DNA of 64,000 nucleotides. It comes from Corbicula japonica. Its lineage: Eukaryota > Mollusca > Bivalvia > Venerida > Cyrenidae. Location: NCBI GenBank assembly GCA_038501625.1, contig JAZAYU010000168.1, forward strand, positions 466,669 to 530,668. The letters run 5' to 3'. Shown piece by piece: positions 1 to 11,325 of the stretch; within the stretch, counting starts at the first letter, position 1, and every line of letters begins with the position of its first letter. A program made the position numbers and the translations under genes. The notes beneath the pieces were generated by a model. The model worked only from the letters and a program-made list of their open reading frames with translations, did not search any database and was not told the DNA's origin.

Positions 1-1117
1 GTTTATGTATTGTTGTATATGTTGTATCTTGATTTCTCACAGAAAAAGCCCTGTATTATTTTTCCCAGACTCTTCAATGCCTTTGTAGTTGCAGCTTGCT
101 GCTTAAGGTCGCAGTGTATTTGTAGTCTTTTATATAATTAGTTTTTGAGGAAACTGACCCCAAAAATAGGGTAAAGCATTTATGTTACACAACATAGTAT
201 GACTGTATAGTGTTTAATTGAACTGATTCTCTGAATTGTCTTATTTATATTTAAAGTAGCTAGTTTATAGTACATAACATAATTATACAATAAAGGTACA
301 TAGCAAAACACAGGCATTAACCTTCAAAGCGAGTGTCAAAGTTTCCGATTATTTTCTGATTTAAATCGATTTCTTCTAGGAATTTTGATTCGATAATCGA
401 TTATGATATTTGTCTGATTCTGCAACACTTCTAGTCTTCTCTGTGTCCAGAATATGGTAGATTGCTCAATCATTCCTGAAAATGCACCAGGAATCATCTG
501 TTTACTTTCCTTCAATTTGATTGTCAACGTTTAATGGCTAGAAACAGTAATTAAAAGTGTATATAGTATCTGACAGTAAAAAATCAGGTGTTTCTTTTCT
601 CTCCACAGTGAGTTTTTACTTAAACTATAAAGCTATCACTTCAGCTGATTCTGGACTCACCTCCTTAAACATTCATAAATTTATGATCTCGAAGCTAGAG
701 TCAGGTGGACATATAAACCTCATCCCACCACTTCAACAAGGCTATATTGTTTTGCTCCAGTGCCTTTAAATTGTCTCCAATATTTTCCAACTAGCATAAG
801 TATTGGGACAATCTGGGAACCCTGAACAACTATCAGTTCTCAGGTTGAAACATTGTTAGTCACACTAGACTCAAACAAGGTGAAATTTGTTAATTTCCTT
901 GCTCCACTGCACTGAGTCATGTAAGGAATCTATGCTAATTATATACTTGTGCCTACCCTGACACACCACCGGAGTAGTCTATTCTTACAAGCTCTTTGTG
1001 ACCACTGGCCGCTTTCCCAACCTAATACAAAATTTAATGAACTTCCACTTCTCTACCATAATTTCTAAACTAAGTTGACTTATTGTTGCTCCCAATTTGG
1101 AAGTTGATGTTTGTTAA
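1..1117. other. Spacer, no gene seen
   Basis: AT-rich sequence with only short open frames that lack any recognisable domain or codon pattern. No repeat family of this window was recognised in it. Confidence 0.5.
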
Positions 1118-1118
1118 A

Positions 1119-1411
1119 AACAAGAGACGATGCAATTTAAGCAATCTTCCTAAATTTTCAGTGAAAAAGGGGCATAATTATGACAAAATACAGTCAAGAG
1201 TTATGAAACTTGTTCTGATATTTGCTATTTCGATGTTAGTCAACTATCTTTATTTTCAAAGCTGTACAAAATGGTTAATGAGAAAAAGTGAACTTAAACA
1301 AAAAAATTTAATGACTTAATTGTTTATGCCCGCCCATCTGAGCCCTCCTAAAGACATATCCCAATCTATTGGTAATAACCAGTTTTCCAAAGCAATAAAA
1401 CCTGGTTAACA
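1119..1411 (+). repeat. Helentron-like element, single-unit copy (family A)
   Basis: Starts with ACAAGAG and carries one core unit (GTGAAAAAGGGGCATAATTATG onwards, in two overlapping parts) of the type repeated in tandem at 3.6-4.4 kb. It ends with the same tail as element A (a stretch around CATATCCCAATCTATT), followed by a hairpin whose arms are AACCAG and CTGGTT. It looks like a minimal, one-repeat relative of element A. It codes for nothing. Confidence 0.6.
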
Positions 1412-1865
1412 ATGGAAAAATAACAAACATTATTCAATCAGCAATACTGTAGACAGATTATATCAATATAGTGCATAGAAAAGTGAAGTGATCCTTTTCA
1501 CTCTCATTTACATTAAATACAGACATTAATAAACATTGCAGTAGCTAATGCCGAATAAAATCTCTAGGTTAATGGAAAAAACACTTACTTAGAACTACAT
1601 TATTCAAATTTATTCCAGTAACGTTTCTTAAATTTATCTTTATGTCAAATGTTAACACAATTCTTGGAAAACCAAGAATCAAATTGAATATTTATTTATA
1701 TTCTGTCAGATGAATGAAATACCATGATCCTGCTCTATCTGACATTATTTCGGTTGGTATCTTTTGTACACTAGAAGTTTCCGTTTTTTATACGTAACTG
1801 GAAAATGTGATTTTTGCATCTGACCATCATCTGCTACAACAAACCAACCCCCATACTCATTTTAA
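1412..1865. other. Spacer, no gene seen
   Basis: AT-rich and without recognisable features, up to the TTAA target site at 1862-1865. Confidence 0.4.
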
Positions 1866-2540
1866 AGGCCCAATAAACTTGTCAAACAGCATATTTTTTA
1901 TTAACCTAAACATTTTAGATTTCACTTGTATGCATAATAACACAAAAAATAAACCTTACAATAAGAAAAGGGTATTTCTTATTGATTTGCAGCCTGTTTT
2001 GCGGATCGTTTATCTTGTTTACAAAACAAACAGAAACTCATTCCGAGCTGATTTTTGGCAACTCTCGGCAGGCGACGGTCGCTAATGATGCAGAAGTGCA
2101 TAAATTGATGACGTATTCCTTACTAAAAACCGTTACCGGGATAGGTCGTATAACATTTACATCTTTCTTTGTTTAAAACTTAAAGAATCTCTATTTTTCC
2201 GAATCCTTTAAAGAAGGTCCTCGTCTTTTTCTTTCCATGTTTGCATGATTTTGTGTTTACAACTTTTATGTGAATGACGTCACCGTGTTCTGCGTTCTTA
2301 CGGACCACATACGGAAAAAAACGATAACTTTTCGCCGAGTGATTGTACATGTAAACATTGGTTAGTAATTTTGTGGGGTACAAAAATACTGTGACATTTT
2401 AATTCGGACCAGGTCTCAATGATTGGGGATTGTTTGAGAACATAAATATTTGGTCATTTATACTTTCTTTTGAAAAGGGTCAACGCGGTTAATTAATTTT
2501 CACAATGAAAACAAAAAGTTTTGACAAGTTTATTGGGCCT
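1866..2540. mobile_element. Non-autonomous DNA transposon flanked by TTAA
   Basis: The ends are perfect inverted repeats of about 22 bp, beginning AGGCCCAATAAACTTGTC on the left with its reverse complement on the right. TTAA lies immediately outside on both sides (1862-1865 and 2541-2544). A TTAA duplication with precise TIRs is known for the piggyBac and Kolobok superfamilies; which one applies cannot be told without a transposase. The 675-bp interior is less AT-rich in its middle and has no convincing coding frame, so this is a non-autonomous copy. Confidence 0.75.
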
Positions 2541-2613
2541 TTAAAAAGACCAATCTAAAGAATGCTGTTTTGATCTGGATCAACACTGTTCATTTCTTGG
2601 TCAGAATCAATCA

Positions 2614-2667
2614 TGCCCAAGGTTATAAAACTAAGCATGGAAACCAGTCTCAAATCTCAACCTTCAG
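2614..2667. repeat. Half copy of the foldback MITE
   Basis: Matches the left arm of the foldback family (TGCCCAAGGTTATAAAACT, then CAGTCTCAAATCTCAA) but lacks the second arm. Confidence 0.7.
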
Positions 2668-3594
2668 CCTCAATGAATCTAAGTGACCTGTGTGTAATCT
2701 CATTGACTTGTTGGTTTGTCCAAGTTAGGGTTCGAGAACCAATATGTATATCCAGATAGTTACATTGATGTGCAGAATGACCAGATCCAGAGATCATACA
2801 AGAAAAAAACGTCGCCACGCGCCGAAAACCAGGTTTTCATTTAATACTTGTATTTGATATCAATTGATCAAGCTAACTCAAGTTATTATGAAATTGAATT
2901 TCCATGACCATGACCTTGATCAAAGAGGTCTGAGGAGCAATCCTGAGTTGCGTCTAGGTATAAGCTATCCACACACCAAGTTTGGTGTCAATAGGTCAAA
3001 GAAAACTGAAGTTATTACATGGAAACTGATTTTCTATTTTAAGCAACAAGCAACAGTGACCTTGAGCTTGATCAAAGACACATGCGAAGCAATTCCAAGT
3101 TGCATCCCATACAGGCTTTCCACACACTAAGTTTGGTGTCAATAGGTCAAAGCAAACTCAAGTCATTGAGCAGAAACTGAATTTCTTTTTTAAGCAACAG
3201 TGACCTTGACCTTGATCACAGACATCAGGTAGCAATCTCAAAGTTGTGTCTTGATATAAGCCACATACCAGGTTTGGTGTTGATAGGTCACAGCTTACTC
3301 AAATGATTATGTGGAACCTGAATTTCTATTTTTGGAACAGTGATCTTGACCTTGATCACAGACACCAGGTAGCAATCCTGAGTAGCATCTTGATATAAGC
3401 TACAGACACATCAAACTTTGGCGTAAATAGGCCAAAGCAAACTCAAGTTATTGAGCAGAGCTGAATTTGACCTTGACCTTAACCAGAGACACCTGGGTGG
3501 TAATCCCACGCTGCCTCTTGATATAAGAAATCCACATACCAAGTTTGTCAACAATAGGCAATTTGGAGTCAATTGACAACTTTCACGAAAAAAA

Positions 3595-4400
3595 AAATTC
3601 TAAGTGAAAAAGGGGCATAACTTTGGCAAAATACAGTCATGGGTTATGAAACTTGCCCTGATTATTGATATTGTGATGTCCGACAACTATGTTAAGTTTC
3701 AAAGCTGTACCTTGAACGGTTACTTAGTAAAAGACAACTTTAACAAAAAACTTAACCAAAATTCTAAGTGAAAAAGGGGCATAACTTTGGCAAAATACAG
3801 TCAGGGGTTATGAAACCTGCCCTGATTATCGGTATTGTGATGTCCGACAACTATATTAAGTTTCAAAGCTGTACCTTGAACAGTTACTGAGAAAAAGACA
3901 ACTTTAACAAAACTTAACAAAAATTCAAAGTGAAAAAGGGGCATAACATTGGCAAAATACAGTCAGGGGTTATGAAACTTGTCCTGATAATTAGTATTGT
4001 GATGTCAGATAACTATGTTAAGTTTCAGGCTCTATCTTGAACAGTTACTTAGTAAAAGACAACTTTAACAAAAAACTTAACCAAAATTCTAAGTGAAAAA
4101 GGGGCATAACTTTGGCAAAATACAGTCAGGGGTTATGAAACCTGCCCTGATTATCGTTATTGTGATGTCTGACAACTATGTTAAGTTTCAAAGCTGTACC
4201 TTGAACAGTTACTGAAAAAAAAAACAACTTTAACAAAAAACTTAACCAAAATTCTAAGTGAAAAAGGGGCATAGCTTTGGCAAAATACAGTCAGGGGTTA
4301 TGAAACTTGTCCTGATAATTAGCATTATGATGTCAGATAACTATGTTAAGTTTCAAAGCTCTACCTTGAACGGTTACTGAGAAAAAGACAACTTTAACAA
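3595..4400 (+). repeat. Tandem array, about 162-bp unit, in element A
   Basis: Five successive copies start with TTCTAAGTGAAAAAGGGGCA near 3599, 3763, 3923, 4086 and 4249. The final copy is broken after CAACTTTAACAA at 4400 and continues with AAAACTTAACC at about 8191. Confidence 0.85.
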
Positions 4401-4580
4401 ACAAGAGCCGTCAGTGACGGGTTATGCTCCCCGACGCTGCTTTGTCACAAATATTTTTTTATTAGTACAGGAAGAACTTGTAAGAAAGCAATTGCATTTG
4501 AAAGTTTTCTTTAGAATTAAAAGAGAAAGCATTGTACAGTATTTGAAAAAATTATAAAAGGGATATCTTTTTCAAATATG

Positions 4581-4966
4581 TTTGTTTGTTTGTTTGGGGT
4601 TTAATGCTCGCTTACAGGCGGACAGTTCACCTAACCATCGTTCCAGGGTTTGTTTGGGGTTTAACGCCCGTTTTCAACAGTATTTCAGTCATTTACAGGC
4701 AGGCAGTTCACCTAACCATCGTTCCTAGGAAGTAACAGTACTAAACACCAATGTCCGTAAGCAACTGCCTGCTTTCTCAATCGTAAGATTTTGTTCTGGG
4801 GTAGTAGCAGTACTGGGTAGTAGCAGTACTAAACACCAAAATCCGTAAGCAATTGCCTACTTTCTCACTTGTAGAGTTCCGGCTCCAGTGGGGTTCAAAC
4901 CTCACAGCGGTGAGAGGCTGTGGTTTACAAGCGCAAAGCTGTAACCACTAGACCACAGAGGCGGTC
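4581..4966 (-). mobile_element. tRNA-derived SINE with target duplication
   Basis: Read on the - strand, it starts with a tRNA-like head with a box A (TGGTCTAGTGGTTA) and a box B (GGTTTGAACCC, one change from consensus), and ends in an (AAAC)n tail (4581-4595 on the + strand reads TTTGTTTGTTTGTTT). The target duplication TTTTCAAATATG is perfect: 4569-4580 and 4967-4978. The segment GGGTTTAA...CAGTTCACCTAACCATCG occurs twice (near 4600 and 4655), a partial internal duplication. The body resembles conserved core domains of molluscan tRNA-SINEs as I recall them; that is not verified here. Confidence 0.85.
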
Positions 4967-5139
4967 TTTTCAAATATGTATGTATATATGTAAATAATAA
5001 TACAGTTTTATAAAGCAAAAATATATGAGATGATGCATTAAGAGTTACATTATTTTGATTATAGAACTATTTGCATTTTACAGTACAGCTTTTATGATAT
5101 GTATAACTCAAAAATTAAATAAAAAAGAAAAGTTATACA

Positions 5140-5952
5140 AAAAGTAAGAGAAATTTCCAAGGGCAATAAATAAAAAATGAATAAAGCAAGAGTTATGGTT
5201 CTCATGCACTGCACTGCTCCTCATTGAGATCATTCTACTCATGAAGTTTCAAGTTCATAACTCTTATACTTTGTGAGATATTCCCCAGACAAAAAATAAG
5301 TATCAGAAATTTCAAAGGGCACTAACTCAAAAATGAATAAAGCAAGAGTTATGGCTCTTGTGCGATGCACCGGTCCTCATTGAGATCATTATACTTATGA
5401 AGTTTGAAGTTCATAACCCTAATACTTCGTGAGATATGCCCCGGACAAAAAATAAGTATGAGAAATTTCAAAGGGCATTAACTCAAAAATGAATAAAGCA
5501 AGAGTTATGGCTCTTGTGCGCTGCACCGGTCCTCATTGAGATCATTATACTTATGAAGTTTGAAGTTCATAACCCTAATACTTTGTGTGATATGCCCTGG
5601 ACAAAAAATAAGTAAGAGAAATTTCAAAGGGCAATAAATCAAAAATCAATAAAGCAAGAGTTATGGTTCTTTTGCAATGCACTGCTCCTCATTGAGATCT
5701 ATCTACTTATGAAGTTTCAACTAAATAACTCTTATACTTTGTGAAATAAGCCCTGGACAAAAAGTAAGTATGAGAAATTTCAAAGGGCAATAACTCAAAA
5801 ATGAATAAAGCAAGAGTTATGGTTCTTGTGCACTGCACTGGTCCTCCCTGAGATCTATCTAGTTATGAAGTTTCAACTTCATAACTCTTATACTTTGTGA
5901 GATATGCCCTGGACAAAAAGTAAGTATGAGAAATTTCAAAGGGCAATAACTC
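5140..5952 (+). repeat. Tandem array, about 155-bp unit, in element B
   Basis: Repeats of GAGAAATTTCAAAGGGCA / ATGAATAAAGCAAGAGTTAT / GAAGTTTCAACTTCATAACT / GATATGCCCTGGACAAAAA. About five copies lie before the array is cut by element C at 5953; one more partial copy lies at 7803-7920. Confidence 0.85.
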
Positions 5953-5953
5953 A

Positions 5954-7802
5954 ACAAGAGCTGTCAGAGGAGACAGCATGCTCGACTATTCGAATCATTT
6001 GAAACAAATGCAATTTGAAGATTAAAACAGTAACAACTATGGCCATACATTCATGTGCAATCAGTAAAAATATTAACAAATATTAACAAGTGAATGGTAA
6101 GGGAAAAATTCATTTCAAATAACAGAAATAATTTCTTAATGTACCATAAATATTAAACTGAAAAGGGGAATAACTATGAAATATTTCTGAAGTTGTTAGA
6201 AAACTTGTTAGAAATTTTTTTATTAGAGATATTTACTTTTAGTCAATTATCAATCACTTCAGTAATGTTACAGAAAAGAACTGACCTAAAGGCATGGAAA
6301 TGGTACACGACTCACCACCTTGTCATGGTGAACATTTCTGGCAAGTTACTATATTCCTAATGTATTTAAAACCCTGACAAGAAAATTCTATTTTAGTAGC
6401 AGTGACCTTGGACCTACAGGCATGGGCATGGTACGGGACACACCAACTTGTCATGATGACCATTTGTGTCAAGTTATTTTGAAATCACTCTATTCCTAAC
6501 GAAGTTACAGCCCGGACAAGAGAATTCTATTTTTAGTAACAGTGACCTTGACCTACAGGCATGGTCATGGTATGGGATACAACACCCTGTCATTGTGAAC
6601 AATTGTGAAATCCGTCCATTTATAATGAAGTTACATCCCGGACAAGAAAATTCTGTTTTAAGTAACAGTGACCTGGACCTTCAGGCTTGGGTATTGTGTG
6701 GACACACTGCCTTGTCATAGTGAACGTTTGTGCAAAGTTATTTTGAAATCCCTCCATTCATAACAAAGTAACAGCACGGACAAGAGAATTCTATTTTTTG
6801 TAAGATTGACCTTGACCTTTGACCTACAGGCATGGGCATGGTACGCGACACACCACCCTGTCATAGTGAACATTTGTGTCAAGTTATTTCGAAATCCCTC
6901 CATTCAAAACAAAGTTACAGCCTGGACAAGAAAATTCTATTTTTAGTAACAGTCACCTTGACCTTGGATCTACAGCCATGGGTATTGTGCGGACACACAG
7001 CCTTGTCATTGTGAACATTTGTGTCGTTATATTGAAATCCCTCCATTCATAACAAAGTTACAGCCCGGACAAGAAAATTCTATTTTTTGTAACAGTGACC
7101 TTGACCTTCGACCTACAGGCATAGGTATTGTACGCGACACACCGCCTTGTCATGGTGAACATTTGTGCCAAGTTATTTTGAAATCCCTCCATTAATAATG
7201 AAGTTAAGGGCCAAGTGTATATTTTGCTTAACACAAAATGTAAGTGGAAAAGGGGCATAATTTGAAAAATATTGAAAGCAGGGTTATGGGTCTTGTTGGT
7301 TATGATGTAGATTTTGATGGTGAAAATATATTTCAAGTTTCAAGGCAATATCTCAAGTAGTTTTGAAGTTATGGGCAAAATGCATATTTTGCGTAAACAA
7401 AATATAAGAAAAAAGGGGCATAACTTGAAATATATTGACAGCAGAGTTATGGGTCTTGTTGGTAATGATGTAGAATTTGATGGTGAATATATATTCCAAA
7501 TTTCAAGTTGATATCTCCAGTAGTTTATAAGTTATGGACCAAAGTGCATATTTTCCTTAACGCAAAATTTAAGTGAAAAAGGGGCATAACTTAAAAAATA
7601 TTTGTAGCAGAGTTATGGGTCTTGTTGGTAATGATGTAGAATTTGATGGTGAATATATATTTCAAGTTTGAAGTTGATATCATTAGTAGTTATTAAGTTA
7701 TGGACCAAAGTGCATATTTTGTTTAACGGACGGAGCCGCCGACGCCGACGCCGACACCGGGGTGAGTAGGATAGCTCCCCTATTCTTCGAATAGTCGAGC
7801 TA
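5954..7802 (+). mobile_element. Helentron-like element C, inserted in B
   Basis: Starts ACAAGAGCTGTCAGAGGAGA and ends with a hairpin at 7772-7802 (TAGCTC..TATTC TTC GAATA..GAGCTA) and the tetranucleotide CTAA. The left end carries the related motif GCTCGACTATTCGAAT at about 5980. Two tandem arrays fill it: about six units of 135-145 bp (6390-7205, marked by CAGTGACCTTGACCTACAGG) and three to four units of about 155 bp (7235-7720, marked by AAAAGGGGCATAACTT and GTTATGGGTCTTGTTGGT). A short CG-rich run of GACGCC repeats precedes the hairpin. No coding sequence. Confidence 0.75.
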
Positions 7803-7958
7803 AAAATGAATAAAGCAAGAGTTATGGTTCATGTGCACTGCACTGCTCCTCAATGAGATCTAACTACCTATGAAGTTTAGTGTTGATACCTCTTATAGGT
7901 TTTGTGTAATTGTCCGGACAATATTATGACGAACGGACGAACGGACGGACGAACGGAC

Positions 7959-8112
7959 GTTCTTACGAACGTCATTTATGTGGCTACTCTATTGTCCTCT
8001 CTATTGTTCTTTTAGCCACATAAAAGAAAAAATAGCCACGTAACAGAACGGAATGAATAGAATTTACCGTTACCATTGTTCTCATAGCCACATAAATGGC
8101 GTTGGTAAGCAC
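7959..8112. mobile_element. Short inverted-repeat element (MITE) in element B
   Basis: A 154-bp segment whose 28-bp ends are inverted repeats with three mismatches; the inner part ATTTATGTGGCTA / TAGCCACATAAAT is perfect. Both flanks read GAACGGAC, a possible 8-bp target duplication, but this motif is itself repeated in the surrounding ACGGACGA tract, so the duplication is not certain. Confidence 0.55.
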
Positions 8113-8271
8113 GAACGGACGGACGAACGGGATGGACGGACGGACAAAGCGGCAACTATATGCTCCCCCGAATTTCGGGGGGAGCATAAAAACTTAACCA
8201 AATGTTGACGCCCGTCCGCCGCCCAACGACATACCCCAATCTAATAACCGGGATTTTTCTAAAGAAAACCT

Positions 8272-8410
8272 GGTAAAAAACTAAGTTTTGAGATCAGTCT
8301 CAAATCTCAAGGATCTGATTGGCTTAAATGGTGACTGGTCGCCATTTCAGCCAATCAGATGCTTGAGATTTGAGACTGATCTCCAGATTTAGTTTTATGA
8401 TCTTGGGCAC
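8272..8410. repeat. Foldback MITE copy
   Basis: Two arms of about 60 bp (GATCAGTCTCAAATCTCAAG, and GCTTGAGATTTGAGACTGAT after the centre) around ATGGTGACTGGTCGCCAT. The left tip (CCCAAG..) is missing, the right tip GATCTTGGGCA is present. Confidence 0.8.
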
Positions 8411-8761
8411 AGGATCTACACCAGTTGAACATGCTATATAAGCCAATTGGAGTATACAGTTAAACTCTTATAAATGACAATAATTTCACACTAATCTAAT
8501 GCTGTTACCTGAAATATTATATCCGGGTCCTTGCTCAGTGTTCATATGTTTTGGTTCCCCATTACCATCATAATCTGCCATGTTAACAATCTCCTCGGTA
8601 TCCTTGGATGTCATTGATCACACCTCAAAACTTCACTTATTTCACTTAGTTATTACAAGTTATTCAGTTAGTATCCAACTGGTACAAGTTTCATATCACT
8701 GTACGATGGAGGCAGAACATGTAATTATCCCTTCACTCTATATATATACACCTTGTTATCT
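8411..8761. other. Spacer, no gene seen
   Basis: AT-rich spacer between two foldback-bearing segments. A 107-residue open frame starting at 8580 has no recognisable motif and ends inside a repeat, so it is not called as a gene. Confidence 0.4.
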
Positions 8762-9116
8762 GTGTGTGACCAGTATAGATCCAGATCAGCCAGTGCCCAA
8801 GGTTATAAAGCTGAGCATGGAAACCAGTCTCAAATCTCAAGCATCTGATTGGCTGAAATGGCGACTGGTCGCCATTTCAGCCAATCAGATGCTTGAGATT
8901 TGAGACTGGTTTCCAATCTCAGCTTTATAACCTTCAGACCAGCACATCTCTGCCATCTGATCAGAATCTGCACTGTTTGCTTTTTGGTCAGAAATAACCT
9001 CATTAATAATAAGCAAACAGTGCAGATCCTGATCAGACTGTGTGGATGTACCCGCTGATCTGGATCTACACTGTTTGCCCATGCCATAAAGGGGTGTATG
9101 TGGAGAAAAGTGTTAA
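8762..9116. repeat. Palindromic 230-bp MITE (family P), split by a foldback MITE
   Basis: Contains the family P modules: GACCAGTATAGATCCAGATC on the left, then GCCATCTGATCAG, TTTTTGGTCAGAAATAACCT, GCAGATCCTGATCAGACTG and CTGATCTGGATCTACACTG. The family P sequence is interrupted at 8794-8938 by a complete foldback copy. Confidence 0.8.
8794..8938. mobile_element. Foldback MITE, intact, with CCAG duplication
   Basis: A near-perfect palindrome of 145 bp. The centre is GCGACTGGTCGC, and the arms carry CATCTGATTGGCTGAAATGG and its reverse complement. Left tip TGCCCAAGGTTATAAAGC, right tip GCTTTATAACCTTCAGA. Its host, a family P MITE, reads CCAG on both sides (8790-8793 and 8939-8942), where other copies of the host have a single CCAG, so this is a 4-bp (or 3-bp CAG) target duplication. 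Confidence 0.85.
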
Positions 9117-10529
9117 TAAACAATAATGATTCCCATGTAATGATCTCTATTCCATCCTATCAGAAAGATCACTGATCCATGTGTTATGTGAAAATTAACT
9201 TACTGAAATTCATCACAAATTAGTAACATTAAACAGAATATTTATATATTTATAATAAAAGTAAATTAGAGTTCCTGTTATAACAAAAATTTGTGGAATC
9301 GTTTAGTGAATTGAGATTGTAGATGAAGATTAAATGATTTCAGACAAAACTTCTGGAGCACTTGTGTTAGTTCCAGACACTTGCCATACATCAAACTGTT
9401 ACCCAAATAGTTTTTGCGACCAATTCATTTTGTTAATGTCTAAATCAACTAAATCAGCTGATATTGTTAACATTGTCTGCATTTTTTTTGCAAATATTGT
9501 TATGTTATATTTTCTGAATAAAGAATCATTGAAGTGTTTTTCAATATATTTACACATATATATAATAAACATATTTCTTTAAAATAATGATTTTGGAAAT
9601 ACTTGATTCGCTGTTGCTTCTCATGCAGGAATTTTTTGTATACATTAATGTATAAATATATATTTATACAATTAATAATCTTACTAAGCCTTATTTTTCC
9701 CTGAAAGTATCTATAGAACACATTCCTATAGCATTTCTAGCTTTAATTGGTAAAATTAGAGAAATGATGTATAAAATTTCCTGCGAGAAACAGTTCTAGT
9801 TTTGAAATAAATCTATACTTTTATTATGAGGAATTATTTTCTTCCTTGTTTTATTCCCAGACTCAGCTTTTTCCTTGTTCCTATCTAAGAGAAGTTTGCT
9901 TCCAATAAACTTAATGAATCTTGAAAAAATAAAAAAATACAGTAGTTTCTCAATAAACAATGAAGTAATTCTGCTTGATTTGCATCATAGGAACCATTAT
10001 GTCTGCTGTGCTGTGCAATCTAAACATGAATCTGCCACATTTTACAGCAAGTATATGTTATAACAGTGCAAAAATTATATTGCCTGCTACAAACTTCTCC
10101 AACTAAATTTCCCTAATTAGAAAGCATTTTAATGAATTATCACCGATTAACTCTATTTTACATGTTTATAAATAAAATTAAATGAGGAAAATACTATTAA
10201 ATAAATCCTTTAGCAATATTTCACAATGATTTGCATCTATTAAAGAAGAATCCCAAACAGAAATGTTCCACAATCACTGCCTATTATCCATCAGCTGTGT
10301 ATAACAACATGTTCCGAGTAATCTATACAAACCAGATCAAGGCTGGCAGGATAGCAGAAGTTTCTAATGCCCCTGCTTCCAAGCAAACACACTGTCAGAG
10401 AAATATTCAGAAAATATTGACTCTTTCCTCAATAACAAAACAGGAATTAGAAGTATCTTCTGGATATACAACATACGAGGCAGCTCTAATTATTGTTAAT
10501 CTACTTTGTGTAATGCAATAAAACGTCCT
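9117..10529. other. Spacer, no gene seen
   Basis: AT-rich sequence. A 96-residue open frame at 10231-10521 has no recognisable motif and no splice context that supports it. Confidence 0.45.
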
Positions 10530-10592
10530 GGCTCCAAGGTTATAAAACTGAGAATGGAAACCAGTCTCCAAATCTCAAGCATCTGATTGGCT
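10530..10592. repeat. Half copy of the foldback MITE
   Basis: Left arm only (GGCTCCAAGGTTATAAAACT, then CTCAAGCATCTGATTGGCT), ending at the point where the centre of the palindrome would be. Confidence 0.75.
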
Positions 10593-11024
10593 AAATATTT
10601 TATTTAAATATTTGCAGCATAATAATTGTGTTAAAGTTACAATATTTCAGAACCAGAATGATTTTACATTCCGGTAATTTTTGTCCATTCTGCAGCATAA
10701 TTTCACAAATTAATATATGAATTTAATAAAGTAATAAAAATGACAGAAGCCGACGAGTGCCTCTACCCATTTTCCGTGGACATTATTATATGATCACAGA
10801 ATATCCAAGTGTAACAAGTCCAGAAAATGACTATATATTTTATGCTAAAAGTGGTTCTTAGGGAGGTTCTTCTATTTAGGGGCCCACTACACTCCTCCCC
10901 TGCATGTTCATCAATAAAATGAAAATTATCAAAATCTCAATAACGGTTTAATGTCGTTCTATGACACTTTGCACAAGTGAATGTAACTAATGTATCTTTA
11001 TAAGCTTTGGTTGCCGTATTACCC
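10593..11024. other. Spacer, no gene seen
   Basis: AT-rich; nothing recognised. Confidence 0.4.
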
Positions 11025-11158
11025 CTTTACACCATATAAATGCTTTGAATGCATTTGCAACCAGTGTAGAACCAGATTCGTGCCATCTGATTGGGATCTA
11101 CATATGGTAGCATCTTGGTCAGAAATAACCTAAGAATCTAAAAGCAAACAGTTTATCT
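11025..11158. repeat. Family P MITE, decayed partial copy
   Basis: Reads ACCCCTTTACACCATATAAA, CAACCAGTGTAGAACCAGAT, GCCATCTGATTGGGATCTAC and TTGGTCAGAAATAACCTAAG in family order. Confidence 0.65.
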
Positions 11159-11259
11159 CAAACGGTTGGATAATTATACATAGAAAGAACGTAGCCACAT
11201 TAAAAATGCATCTTTTAACCTAACATTGATGCTAAGATAGTGTAACTAAGTTATGGTCC

Positions 11260-11325
11260 ATTACTACATAGATATGCCTTTTATCACATGGGCAACCAGT
11301 ACAGATCTAGATCAGTGGGCTGCTA
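11260..11325. repeat. Family P MITE, left end only
   Basis: ATAGATATGCCTTTTATCAC and GCAACCAGTACAGATCTAGA match the left end of the family. Confidence 0.5.

Larger units (their letters stand above)
4401..8190 (+). mobile_element. Helentron-like element B, inserted in A
   Basis: Starts ACAAGAGCCGTC and ends in a strong hairpin (8159-8188, arms TATGCTCCCCCGAA and TTCGGGGGGAGCATA). The arm sequence TATGCTCCCC also appears near the left end (about 4423), forming subterminal inverted repeats. Its core is a tandem array of about 155-bp units at 5140-5952, resuming at 7803-7920. It sits inside a repeat unit of element A, so the flanks can be rejoined precisely. It contains a SINE (4581-4966), element C (5954-7802) and a short inverted-repeat element (7959-8112). 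No coding sequence. Confidence 0.7.
2799..8280 (+). mobile_element. Helentron-like element A (outermost of a nest)
   Basis: Begins near ACAAGAAAAAAACG. It has a left subterminal motif AAAACCAGGTTTT that is matched by the hairpin near its right end (ACCGGG...CCTGGT, about 8247-8275). The core holds two tandem arrays: roughly 130-bp units at 2870-3540 and five units of about 162 bp at 3595-4400. The last 162-bp unit is cut by element B and resumes at 8191. It codes for nothing. Tandem core repeats, subterminal inverted motifs, a 3' hairpin and no obvious target duplication are features described for Helentron-associated elements, including the pearl-type elements of bivalves. The assignment is inference from structure; the left boundary is approximate. 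Confidence 0.6.

Noticed and set aside
10231..10521. 96-codon open frame
   Set aside because: No recognisable motif or splice context, and it runs up to a MITE.
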